Assembly: GCA_037178625.1 (NCBI GenBank)
Contig: CM074131.1
Location: forward strand, 2,914,001 to 2,978,000
From: Skeletonema tropicum
Lineage: Eukaryota; Bacillariophyta; Thalassiosirophyceae; Thalassiosirales; Thalassiosiraceae
DNA length: 64,000 nt
Direction of reading: 5' to 3'
In this document: positions 1 through 8,964 of the stretch, piece by piece
How the letters are laid out: the number at the start of each line of letters is the position of its first letter
Numbering within the stretch: position 1 is the first letter of the stretch
The notes under the pieces: generated by a model
Told to the model about the DNA's origin: nothing
Databases searched by the model: none
What the model saw: the letters and a program-made list of their open reading frames with translations, nothing else
Position numbers and translations under genes: made by a program

Positions 1-763
1 TGGCGAACTAGATTGCGACATTTACTTTTCCGGATCAGCGAGGACTTTCATTCCTATGTCCTCGGCAATCAATTCAATGTTGAAGTCTTGCGAACTTGCT
101 CTTGATCTTCAATATCAGAAGTGGTTATTCTCCAAAGTGAATACTGCGACTGGAGGATATTCCAGTGATGCAGGTATCAAATTGAGAGACCGCGTGTTGA
201 AAGAGGCGAAGGTGTTGCCAAATGATATAATTGATGTTTCATCGTTCATGGATGCATTTGTAGACGTCGATTTAATGGACCAATGTGGAAAGGATTTGGC
301 AGAACGTTTCATCAAAGTGAAGCCGTCAAAGATATTAACAGTAGCAACGACTGGGTTGGTAATCGCGATACCCATGGCGAAGTATCTGCAGGTGCCGCTT
401 GTGTATGCGAGGAAGCAAAGATCAGTCGTCATGGCCGATACCTTCGATGCAGGGTACAATAGCAAGACAATCGGGCAGGATAGACAGCTACTTGTGAGCA
501 AAGATCATATTGATGAAGAAGATCGTGTGCTGATTGTTGACGATTTCCTTTCGAGTGGATCCAGTCAGGAGGCATTGCTTCGTATCGTCTCAGAAGCGGG
601 CGCCACTGCAGTAGGTGTGGGTGTAGTGCTCGAGAAAGAGTACGAAGCAGGCAGAGTGAGTCTGAGTGGATATGAACTGCCAGTTGAATCGGTGGTGAGG
701 ATAATTTCAGTTAGTGAGGGTGTCATTCAGCTACACGAAGATGTCGGATACGCCAAAATGTAA
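1..763 (+). CDS. xpt: Xanthine phosphoribosyltransferase, 5' end outside window
   Basis: Purine salvage enzyme that transfers xanthine onto PRPP to give XMP. From the first in-window ATG (56) the protein is 235 residues. From about residue 40 it follows the bacterial Xpt family end to end: the PVVFARK-like segment appears as PLVYARK (114-120), and the PRPP-binding loop is VLIVDDFLSSGSS (158-170), with the paired acidic residues and the SGSS turn intact. Bacterial Xpt is about 190 residues, so some 38 residues here are extra at the N-terminus. The frame also stays open through base 2 with no stop, so the true start, or an upstream domain or exon, lies outside the window. I do not recognise the extra N-terminal sequence. 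Family assignment is firm; the start is not. Confidence 0.9.
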   Translation, partial: GELDCDIYFSGSARTFIPMSSAINSMLKSCELALDLQYQKWLFSKVNTATGGYSSDAGIKLRDRVLKEAKVLPNDIIDVSSFMDAFVDVDLMDQCGKDLAERFIKVKPSKILTVATTGLVIAIPMAKYLQVPLVYARKQRSVVMADTFDAGYNSKTIGQDRQLLVSKDHIDEEDRVLIVDDFLSSGSSQEALLRIVSEAGATAVGVGVVLEKEYEAGRVSLSGYELPVESVVRIISVSEGVIQLHEDVGYAKM

Positions 764-842
764 ATAGATATAGATTCTAATCAATTCATAGGATTGGGTT
801 GATACCCTTAGATGCTACGTTATTCATCCCTTCAGAAACTTT

Positions 843-2112
843 CTATACGTTGTGACGATCCGCATTGTTGCAGCAGACGCATCGTTTATACTTGAAATCT
901 TGCACAGGGATGGCATCGATGATATCAAAGTGTTTCATCTGGAGTGACATGGGAGTTTCGAAGCCGTAGAGGCGTTTGCCTTTGAACATGTACACATAGT
1001 CTGTTTCATCGCCGTCGTCGTTGACCAAATCATTCAGCGCTTTCGTCATTGGTTCAGTCTGGTTAGCAGCGCAGAAAAGATGAAACGGGGACGAGTCTGA
1101 ACCCCTTTTCTTGACCTCGATCAAGATTTCATCGTTACACAACCCAAACATGACATCGGTGAAAGGAGCCCAACGAAGCCCCAAAGCAGTATCATTTGGA
1201 TTGATTACTTCGTGCGTTCGGTAGTTGAGGAACGTCGCAGATGCAATCGTCTCTGGATCAACCGGATCTCCAGAGTTAGCATTAACATATTCCTCAAATG
1301 CCGATACGAGTGGATTAGATCTTTGAATGAGTTGTACGATGCTTGTAGGGTGCGTGCTACGAGGTTCCCACTTTATTCCATCATCACCCACTCCGAGAAT
1401 GGAAACACTTGTGATGTTCCAAAGCTTTTCGTCGAATTCTGACCCGAAAGTCCTTTTTACTGCTTCGAATGTGGCCTTTTCTCGGTCATAGTCGTCCTCC
1501 TTTTCACATACAATCAATTCTTTACCCCCAAAATCATGCCCGCAGAGGAGTTTCATGTCAGCTTGATAATCGTCAGACAATTCGTGCGCTTCAATCATGA
1601 GCACAACTGGAGTGCAGGGGAGCAATTTGTTCTCCCAATCTTGCATCTCCCTCTTTACTTGGAGAAACTGTTTGTAGGCCTTTACAGTATTTGCGTCGAC
1701 TTCTTCCCAACCACTCTCCTCCACTGTTCGTTTGATGAGAGCATCGGAATTTTGCTCCCACCAAGCATCAATCTTCTTCTGGACTGCCTTTGTGACGCCG
1801 GCGCTCTTCTTGTCGTCCTCTCCTTTGCCTTTGGTACTCACACCGCCGCCACTCTTCTTTTTTGCCCCTCCTCTTCCACCATTACTGCGTGAATTTTGTT
1901 TATTCGAGGAGGCATTTTCTACGGAAAGGAGCATTCCGAAATGAGAGCGCGTTGATTAAAGTGAGCAAGATGATGCGACGAATAAACACTCAGAGTTCGG
2001 CTTCGGTTGGATTCTTCCAATTTTGCGACGTACCTTTACCTTTATTGCATGCGGCGGCAGTTTTCTTTGCCGCCTTTGTCGTCCTCTTCGATGCTTTGGA
2101 TGCTTTCGCCAT
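843..2112 (-). CDS. SUMO-like (Rad60-SLD type) domain protein
   Basis: Two exons: 2112-2034 and 1918-843. The 115-nt intron has donor GTACGT and acceptor CGTAG and joins the frames exactly, giving 384 residues. The N-terminus is Lys/Ala-rich and low in complexity, a likely nuclear or nucleic-acid-binding tail. The middle is not recognisable. The last ~90 residues look like a SUMO/Rad60-SLD ubiquitin-like fold: a starting strand (EILIEVKKRG), PMTKALNDLV, then YVYMFKGKRLYGFETPMSL and HFDIIDAI. These match the SUMO pattern of FxFxGxRI, TPxxLxM and DxIDA. There is no C-terminal diglycine, so it would act as a built-in SUMO mimic and not as a conjugated modifier. That role is inferred from the family; the specific function is unknown. 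Confidence 0.65.
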
Positions 2113-2372
2113 GATTGATTTTGAGATTTAGAGTTTAGAGCAATGACATCGAACAAAGTGAAGAACAGTAACGGTCGGAGCTGGTCGGAGCCAGCAAGCC
2201 AAGATTGAAGAAAATAATTCCTATGTACGATATGGTACGATACTTAGATAGGAAATACTGATACTGATATCTCACAGAATGAAAATCGAACTAAAATCGA
2301 ATCTCCTCTTCGCGCTGCGCCGCTGCGGTGCTCTGCACTCATGCAACTTCTCTATCTTACTTAACTGCGTAG
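2113..2372. other. Intergenic, 5' flank of the SUMO-like gene
   Basis: No gene or repeat seen. This is the presumed promoter of the minus-strand SUMO-like gene. Confidence 0.4.
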
Positions 2373-2550
2373 TAGTAGCGGTGACATTACGTTGCTTCAC
2401 ACTCATACGAATGACTGATAGGGCCTGGATGTGACAAGGAGACATTTACCAAGGCAGCTTGTTCGGGCTGCTGTGGCGGGGGTTCGTCATCGAAATTACA
2501 GCCACTGAGGCGTTCCCACTTCATGATAATCAATTCGGAACATCAGTATA
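2373..2550 (+). pseudogene. Broken duplicate of the PGS1 5' end
   Basis: This stretch matches the region around the start of the PGS1 gene (7151-7330). The leader, from TAGTAGCGGTGACATTACG through TGATAGGGCCTGGAT, is almost identical. The first coding part (AAGGAGACA, CAAGGCAGCTTGTTCGGGCTGC, CCACTGAGGCG, CGGAACATCAG) follows with small indels. The start codon is lost: the copy reads GATGTGACAAGG where PGS1 has ATGGCAAGG. Similarity ends near 2550. It is a non-functional fragment left by a duplication. The two copies lie 4.8 kb apart, and both border transposon-derived sequence. Confidence 0.85.
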
Positions 2551-2763
2551 GATTCATAACTAAATCTAATCTTGGTTAGACACTGTGAACGAAGGCTGCT
2601 TTTCTTTGAACCAGTACACATGAAATATAATTGAGTCATTTTTAGCTTTAAGAGCTACCTTTGCACATGAAATGGCATTCATGCATACCATTATGAGGAG
2701 TAAGTATATCATACCGCACAAAATTAATCGTATTTTCTATGGTCCGACAATATCACTGCCTTT
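2551..2763. other. Intergenic, no feature seen
   Basis: A/T-rich spacer between the PGS1 fragment and the fold-back element. No coding signal seen. Confidence 0.4.
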
Positions 2764-2843
2764 GGCGATCTGTAGTGTTAGCCTATCCAGCAGATTGCTT
2801 CTAAGCGAATATTGATATTGGTGCTATGATAAAGGTGAGCACA

Positions 2844-2903
2844 GTTCTGAAATCCTCTCAGTGAGCTGAGTTCAAATCCGGGGTGTATCTTTTAAGTTAG
2901 TTT
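2844..2903 (+). repeat. tRNA-like segment, left arm of fold-back element
   Basis: Contains a box-B-like AGTTCAAATCC followed within about 15 bases by a T-run, the usual RNA polymerase III terminator. A short CTC/GAG variable-arm-like hairpin lies just before it. The T-stem does not pair well, so this is not a functional tRNA gene; it looks like the head of a tRNA-derived repeat. Confidence 0.5.
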
Positions 2904-3673
2904 CGAATCATAAGCGAGGTTCCACTGGTCTTCCACTGGTACAAAATTCACGTAGAATCCGCTCATCGTAGGAATTGAGTTGTACCTGTAGGAATTAAAA
3001 ACCTTGATGAAACGGGACGGACCCCCCTCCCGCCAATTTTTTTATTAGTGAAACGCTCTAGCTTTGGGTCTGAGCGGCCAAAATTAAGTTTCAGGGAAGT
3101 GGTTTATATGCTAGTCCCGAGATACTATCCTTTAGGTGACTATTATGTGAGTATATAGTCTGCTGGGTAGGTGATGAAAGCGTATATTTTCGTCGAGATA
3201 TGCATTCGAAGGTACCCTCTAGCTTCATGCTAGTTGTGATGGCTGATGGCCGGCCAAATTTGTCTAGCAAAAACCTAGTGTACTCTCACATGCATTTTTC
3301 AGCGGGGATTTGGAATTATCGGCCAACCAGTATATGTATAGAACTCCCATTACGGTTGACAAAAGGATGATGCTACTGGAAAAGCATATGAAACAACCCC
3401 CCAAAACTTAATTTTGGCCATCATGGCCCAAAGTTAGAGCATTTCACTAATAAAAAAATTGGCGGGAAGAGGGCCCGTCCCGTTTCGTCGATTTTTTTTG
3501 ACGTGGATTTTGTACCAGAGTTCTACGTACGGGGCGGGTGAGCGTCTGGAACCCCGCTTATGGTGCGATGAATGTGTGCTATGGAGCCAAAGACCCAAGG
3601 AAACTGGATAAGGCGAGTTTTTTTGGGGTTAACCCTCCAGCCCAGCTAGAAGTGGGGCTAACAATTTTTTTTT

Positions 3674-3740
3674 ATAAAAAATGAGATACAGCACGGATTC
3701 GAACTCAGCTCACCGAGAGCAGCATTTTAAGCACCTTTAC
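3674..3740 (-). repeat. tRNA-like segment, right arm of fold-back element
   Basis: On the minus strand this holds a near-consensus box B (AGTTCGAATCC, 10 of 11 to GGTTCGANTCC), preceded by a CTC-GAG hairpin and an anticodon-loop-like CTTAAAA, and followed by TTTTTT. No acceptor stem can be folded, so it is not a tRNA gene. It mirrors the left-arm copy. Confidence 0.5.
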
Positions 3741-3884
3741 AGGGTAGTATACCCCTGTGGCGGCTGAGAAGCAACAATTGGCAATATATTGGATAGGGTA
3801 ACACTACAGATCGCCCTGTATATTATATTCTAATTAAATACACAGAATTTACTCTGACTGTATCTTATTGACATAAAATTTCTG

Positions 3885-4571
3885 TTATATAATAACGATG
3901 TCAATAGCATCGTTAACAGTGACAATTTCCGAAGCATCCTCTTCTTGGATCTCAATGTCGAACTCCTCTTCCAAACCCATGATAAGCTCAACGGCATCCA
4001 AAGATTCGGCACCCAAGTCCATAACGAAGTCGGCGCAGTCGGCGAATTCCTTATCAACATTCAATTGAGTTTTGATAACTTCGCGAACTCTGTCGCGAAC
4101 TAAACCTTCGTTGAGGGAGGTGACGGAGCGGGCGGCGTTCAAGTTGGAGATAGGGGCGAAGGCGGAGGCAGAGCCGACAAGGGCAGCGAAGACGAGGGAC
4201 TTGGCCTAGGATAGGTCGTAAAATAGTCAAGACAAACAAAATAGAGTGAGAATTAGCTTGTCATAAAGCAGCTTAGGAGTGGGAGTGGCAATGTCCAATG
4301 TCATATGTGCCTGCCTCAGAGGATTTAACAATGGAAGCATAGGCTATGGCATTGGCATAGGTAAAAACAACCAGCATGAGCGTACTACGACATGATGTGT
4401 GGTTCTTATGTCATTGACACCATACGTGTTTCATTCCTGCATGCGTTAGATACTAATCTTCATTTTAACGCACCCATCTGGTGGACGAGGCACAGCAGCC
4501 CAATGACTACACAATACACCCCGTCACCTACAGCAGCCACTATTGACAACTTATCGACTTACAGAGAACAT
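3885..4571 (-). CDS. acpP: Plastid acyl carrier protein (nuclear encoded)
   Basis: Carrier of growing acyl chains in type II fatty acid synthesis in the plastid stroma. Proposed exons: 4571-4563 (ATG TTC TCT) and 4205-3885, with a 356-nt intron (donor GTAAGT, acceptor CCTAG), giving 109 residues. The first ~20 residues are a hydrophobic signal peptide ending ASAFAP, the diatom plastid-targeting motif. The mature part has the ACP core GAESLDAVELIMGLEEEF and IEIQEEDASEI. The serine that carries 4'-phosphopantetheine is present, but the usual Asp before it is Glu. The tiny first exon is inferred: it is the only nearby ATG followed at once by a consensus donor in the right phase. The ACP assignment is certain, exon 1 less so. 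Confidence 0.85.
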
Positions 4572-5142
4572 GGTTGCAAACACTTAGGTTGTTTGTAATG
4601 ATAAAAGTAGATTATTTATGTCAACCGCTGTGCAGTTGTAATCGTACAATAGCCCATTTTTTCAATGATCAAATGTGTACGAGTAGCCCGAGGAGGCCCA
4701 GGGCACATAAAAGAATACTTAGGAGGCCCAGGATAAGATACTTTTTTCTCTATCAGGATCTGAAACATTGGCCTTAGGAATTAGTATGTCTACGGTGGCT
4801 GGATTGGCTGCGTTGCCTTTGATTTGAGTGCCATTTATTCAATCGTTGTTTTGGTGCCGCTTCGGTGTACCTACTTACTTATTTCTCCGAAATTAACAGA
4901 AGATGCCCAGGCAGAGTAAATGGCTTGGTCAGACATAAATTAGTACCTTACGGTATGAAACTAGTACATGTCTACGTGTAAGACTCTGGCTCTGTATGTA
5001 CATACTTGAGGTCAAGGGAAATCTCCACCGCGATGTTCACACGTAAAAAAATCAAAGAAGATTTACCGTCTCGGGGGCAAAACCAAATGCGAAGCTCAGT
5101 GCCGGTCCGAACATCATGATGAACAGCACCAACGCCGCCGAG
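4572..5142. other. Intergenic, 5' flank of acyl carrier protein gene
   Basis: No supported complete gene. A short imperfect direct repeat, AGGAGGCCCAGG, occurs twice (about 4692-4735). On the minus strand, about 5165-5067 reads as a hydrophobic exon-like stretch (LASAALVLFIMMFG then FGFAPET) ending at a GTAA donor-like site. This could be a relic exon; see findings. Confidence 0.4.
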
Positions 5143-5493
5143 GCAAGGCAACCATGGTCCACACTGCCGCCGCTGAAATAGACCAAGTTATTAGGCGTAA
5201 TATGGGACGATCGTTGGCTAGTCGTCACTATGGATTATTATGTATGTGTTGAAGCCCTCGCCGCGTCCAAATCTGCCGAGGGGAGACAGCATGGAGGCAA
5301 TATTTGACGGTGACGTCCGTCGAGCGTCGGCCACGGAACAGTGCTTATTGAACGTCCCATGGAGCGTTTCTGCTGGATCCAAGCACGACAACACATACAT
5401 AATAATCCATAGTAACGATTAGGCCGATATTACGGCTATTAACATGGTCTATTCCAGCGGCGGCAACGTCGACCATGGTTGCCGTTGCTTGAG
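5143..5493. repeat. Second imperfect inverted repeat (about 105-bp arms)
   Basis: The left arm 5143-5252 and right arm 5389-5493 are reverse complements with a few substitutions and one gap. Shared blocks are GGCAACCATGGTC, TGCCGCCGCTG-AATAGACCA, CGTAATAT, and CACTATGGATTATTATGTATGTGTTG, the last almost perfect. The loop of about 135 bp has no open frame of interest. Similar short reading frames appear on both strands simply because of the symmetry. This may be a MITE or a fold-back relic. Confidence 0.8.
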
Positions 5494-5675
5494 CGGTGAA
5501 TGAAATGACGGGAAACGACGAGGCAAGCGAGATTCAATCTTAGGGAATTAAAAGTCGTAGCGGCACCCTTGCTTAGGGAAAGTTGATTGTGTGTGTTCGG
5601 TGATCACTGCTGATGAGTATTAGGTACAACGTAGGAATACGTAGAAATGGACCTTGTGTTACACTTTGGTTTTGC

Positions 5676-6912
5676 TAGAGATGGGTCACGTTCCATCATA
5701 TCACACCTCGTGTGATCATCAAAAATTTTCAGGACGATGGACGTGAGTAACGTGAGCCAACGTGAGCAAAAACGCAGATTTACGAGAAAGCAGTCAGATT
5801 TACGAGAAAGCAGTAATAAGAGAGCAATTATGTTTATCTATTCTTATTCCAATGCTCCTTGCGATCAAATAAGCCCCCCAGCTTACTCATGCAGCACACA
5901 CAAACCCCCATCATCTCATTCAACAAGTCTCAGAAGAGCAACAAGTGGTCGTGTTGACCAATATCCGTTTCAGTATCCCTCAATGGAGGAAGGTAGGCAT
6001 CAGCGACAGGCTTCTCCGTCAACTCTTCATAGTACATGATGTGTAGAAGGCGGTTGTTTTCACGGGTGTACATGATGCGCTGGGCAAGTTCTGGATCCAT
6101 CCTGGACCTCCTTATGGATAGTACTTGAGATGCACGACTCCAAACTCTCTCCGAAGCTGCGGAGGTGGTAGGAATGGCAAGGAAAGCTCGAGCCAATTTG
6201 GCAAGTGTTGGAAACTTGTGCTCATTCACACTCCACCATGCCAATGGGTCATTGAAATCTCCGTCAGAATTCTTGATGGGCTCAGAATTCATTCCTCCAG
6301 GTGCGATCTGGGAAATAATAGCTACTGCAGCACATGTTCGTTATCACTTAGCGTAGATAATGTCGCCTCTTGAGGGCCCACCAGACGTACTTTAAAATTT
6401 CTGTTACATATATACACTATGTGGAGGAATGCTTGCAGTTCAGAATGACACTTCTCGCTCAGCATGTCATCTTCTCCATCCTCCTCATTATCGACATCAA
6501 ACAATCCGCTGCTGAAGTTATCAAAGATACAAGGTGGGCGGTCACGGCCATGGCGAATAGGTGAGGCAGGGCAGGGGGTGAACCGGCGGTTGCCGCAAGG
6601 GCAGCTCGAGCAGAATCACAGAATCCATCATTGCCACTTGCTGATTCCTCCGTTCATTTTGCAGTTGCTGGTACTGGGATGCAGTCATGATGGTTTTCAA
6701 GTTGGATTTCATCCTAGGATCTAGTAATGCGCAACGAAACTGTACTGGTGCACATCAACTCAAGAGAGGGTCTTCGAGTGTTTAGTACGCACACAAGTTG
6801 AGAATTTAATAGGTTATGAGGGTCACGTTCTTCACGTGATGAGGGGTCGCGAGATGGTTCGTCACGTTTCACGTGATCACGTGAATTTTTTTTTCCGTGA
6901 CCCATCTCTCTA
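5676..6912. mobile_element. Decayed hAT-family DNA transposon with 8-bp target duplication
   Basis: Ends are TAGAGATGGGTCACG on the left and the reverse complement of TAGAGAGATGGGTCACG on the right. They are flanked by identical 8-mers GGTTTTGC at 5668-5675 and 6913-6920, the target-site length typical of hAT elements. CACGTGA-type motifs are clustered inside both ends, as subterminal repeats often are in this family. The interior encodes a broken transposase on the minus strand. At 1.24 kb it is shorter than an autonomous hAT (usually over 2.5 kb), so this is an internally deleted copy. Confidence 0.88.
5930..6735 (-). pseudogene. hAT transposase remnant (C-terminal part)
   Basis: The 3' end encodes the hAT C-terminal dimerisation domain: DPLAWWSVNEHKFPTLAKLA, then IPTTSAASERVWSRASQVLS. 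This is the classic pattern of DPLxWW, FPxLAxLAR and PATSAxSER. About 450 bases upstream, another frame carries ALLDPRMKS, the conserved hAT motif that precedes the dimerisation region. The frames in between shift and contain stops, and the N-terminal zinc finger and most catalytic residues are absent. It cannot make an active transposase. Confidence 0.85.
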
Positions 6913-6920
6913 GGTTTTGC

Positions 6921-7213
6921 CCCCGAGACGGGCGGTAAGCGTCACACTCTCTGTGACATACCCTATTTATTTTTTTTATTTTTTTTTTTTTTTTTTGATT
7001 AGATAAATAAGTGATTAGTTTAGGATGGTATTCAGGAGCTGTTATTTGCTTGCTTAGCTTACTTGAGGTGTCATTCCGGATTTGGGATCCGGGGATCCGG
7101 ACTTCGCTCTGCGCTCACTTACACTGTTGCGTACTGAATATAATTAGAATTAGTAGCGGTGACATTACGTTGCTTCACACTCATTCTCGTTGACTGATAG
7201 GGCCTGGATACTT
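6921..7213. other. Intergenic, 5' flank of PGS1, with poly-T tract
   Basis: Contains a T-rich run (about 6961-6998) that may be a transposon or poly-A scar or a promoter element, then the leader sequence duplicated at 2373. No gene seen. Confidence 0.4.
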
Positions 7214-8881
7214 ATGGCAAGGAGACAATTATCAAGGCAGCTTGTTCGGGCTGCGTGTGGTGGGGGTTCATCATCGCAACCACTGAGGCGGTTCGCCCTT
7301 CAAGAACATCATTTCGGAAACATCAGTGGCGGCAATCGTCTCTCTGCCACTCCATCGGCTTTTCACTCTCATTTATGTCGAAAGATACGTCATGCTCAAG
7401 AGCGAGTTATCCTTGCTTCACTATATATTGGTGTTGGTAGCGGCAACGAGCTGGGAGACGCTTCAACATCTTCTTCTAAATACCACTGTAAAGAAGACGA
7501 GTTTCTGCAGTCACTTTACTTCGCAGCATCCAATGATAAGATAAAACAAATGCAGATTATTCTTGATGCCAATAGAGCTATGAGGAAGGTGTCGTTCACA
7601 AACAAACGCAATGCTGGCCAATCTCATGATTCGAATCAGGGGAGTAGCGTGTCAACTAATTCTGCAGACGCGGTATTGTCTACACTGAAACCCTTTCTAC
7701 AGCGAGTAGAAGAAGGAAATAATGATCTTTCAGAGGAAAGCAACAATGGACTGTTTCTATTCCCTGTAAATGATCAACGACTATGTACAATACTTCCATC
7801 ACCACTGGATGAAGTTGCAGGAGTCTTCCATATAAAAGCATATTTAGTTGACGATGAACTGATATTATCAGGAGCCAACTTGAGTGAAGAATACTTTAGC
7901 AATAGGCTGGACAGATATATGCTATTCACCAATGGAGGTGGAGGTCTAGTAGACTTTTATGCAAAACTATGTGACATACTGTGCTCTTATGCAATCAAAT
8001 ATGATGGTCAACCACCGCTACTTTCTACTCAAAACAATGATGGTGCAAGGAAGCAACAACTTGAATCATCATTGACTCGACTATTCGTTGAGGAAACACA
8101 AACAACACTACCTGATTCATGCAGCCACGATGTTTTGTCAGAAAATGTTGCATATGCCATCCCAACGTTTCAAATGCCAAATTCATTTTTAGGAAGACCG
8201 TTTCAATTTCAATCAGATAACGATGCCTGTCGAGACTTGCTTCTAGCTGCAGTTGAAAGTGACCAAGACATGTCTGTGAGACTGTCAAGTGCATACCTCA
8301 ACTTGACACCAAGACTACGCTCAATATTGACAATGTTTGGTAACAAACGAGGCGGAGCTCCATATGTCCTAACAGCGGGTGCAATGAGTCACGGGTTTGC
8401 TCCAAAGAAGCAGACAAAATCAAAGCAGAACAATATTGGTCTTGTTGATAGAATCAAATCATCCATTCCTGAAGCGTTCTTGACTTTGGTAAAAGAAGCT
8501 TCACAATCAATTATTGCATGTGGTGGCAAAGTGCTACTCTATGAGCGACCAGGATGGACGTTTCATGCCAAAGGAGTTTGGATAACGGCAAATTATTCAG
8601 ATACTACTTCAAGACGGGAAATTATCCATGATCCAACAACGATAGTTTGCACCATAATTGGGTCGGGCAACTATGGAGCAAGAAGCGAAGACCTTGACGT
8701 CGAAAGTAACTGCATCATAGTATTCAATGAGCAAAGTAAGACTGGACCAATACAACGATCTGTAGCGAATGATTGGAACAACATGTGTGAACATAGCACG
8801 GTTTCAAACAACCTTGATATCAAAGAAGATTTTAACAATCTCACAACGATAGTGGTTCAGTTTATGAAAAAGTTTCTCTAA
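7214..8881 (+). CDS. PGS1: CDP-diacylglycerol-glycerol-3-phosphate 3-phosphatidyltransferase (PGS1 type)
   Basis: Makes phosphatidylglycerophosphate, the first committed step to phosphatidylglycerol and cardiolipin, normally in mitochondria. The protein belongs to the phospholipase D superfamily and carries two HKD-type motifs: FHIKAYLVDDELILSGAN and, near the C-terminus, FHAKGVWITAN with IIGSGNYGARSEDLDVESN. This is the eukaryotic PGS1 arrangement, unlike the CDP-alcohol phosphotransferase type used by bacteria and plant plastids. I start at ATG 7214: the next residues (ARRQLSRQLVRAA) are an Arg-rich mitochondrial presequence. The upstream in-frame ATG at 7190 is also possible. About 555 residues, close to the family's length. 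A broken copy of its 5' end lies at 2373-2550. Confidence 0.9.
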   Translation: MARRQLSRQLVRAACGGGSSSQPLRRFALQEHHFGNISGGNRLSATPSAFHSHLCRKIRHAQERVILASLYIGVGSGNELGDASTSSSKYHCKEDEFLQSLYFAASNDKIKQMQIILDANRAMRKVSFTNKRNAGQSHDSNQGSSVSTNSADAVLSTLKPFLQRVEEGNNDLSEESNNGLFLFPVNDQRLCTILPSPLDEVAGVFHIKAYLVDDELILSGANLSEEYFSNRLDRYMLFTNGGGGLVDFYAKLCDILCSYAIKYDGQPPLLSTQNNDGARKQQLESSLTRLFVEETQTTLPDSCSHDVLSENVAYAIPTFQMPNSFLGRPFQFQSDNDACRDLLLAAVESDQDMSVRLSSAYLNLTPRLRSILTMFGNKRGGAPYVLTAGAMSHGFAPKKQTKSKQNNIGLVDRIKSSIPEAFLTLVKEASQSIIACGGKVLLYERPGWTFHAKGVWITANYSDTTSRREIIHDPTTIVCTIIGSGNYGARSEDLDVESNCIIVFNEQSKTGPIQRSVANDWNNMCEHSTVSNNLDIKEDFNNLTTIVVQFMKKFL

Positions 8882-8964
8882 AAGATGCAGCATAATATTC
8901 CTGTATAATTGCACTGTATTACACTGAACACTTCTTGTTTATGTTGTCCTACCACCAACGCGTC

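Larger units (their letters stand above)
2764..3815. mobile_element. Fold-back element with long imperfect inverted repeats
   Basis: The left end GGCGATCTGTAGTGTTA (2764) recurs as its reverse complement at the right end (3815). Similarity then continues inward for roughly 400 bp per arm with gaps. Matched blocks include a tRNA-like stretch (left about 2850-2895, right about 3683-3735), TGGTACAAAAT-CACGT (left near 2938, right near 3505), and GCCAATTTTTTTATTAGTGAAA with its flanks (left 3020-3090, right 3405-3475). Only about 140 bp in the middle (about 3180-3320) is unpaired. It has no open frame of note and no clear target duplication, so it is non-autonomous. It may be a MITE-like fold-back transposon or a pair of head-to-head repeat copies. 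Confidence 0.75.

Noticed and set aside
2844..3740. Possible tRNA genes in the fold-back element
   Set aside because: Box B and T-runs are present but neither T-stem nor acceptor stem pairs, so they are tRNA-like repeats and not genes.
5218..5422. Two mirrored 60-codon open frames on opposite strands
   Set aside because: They are a by-product of the inverted repeat: both begin MYVL and end TYIIIHS-D because the arms are reverse complements.
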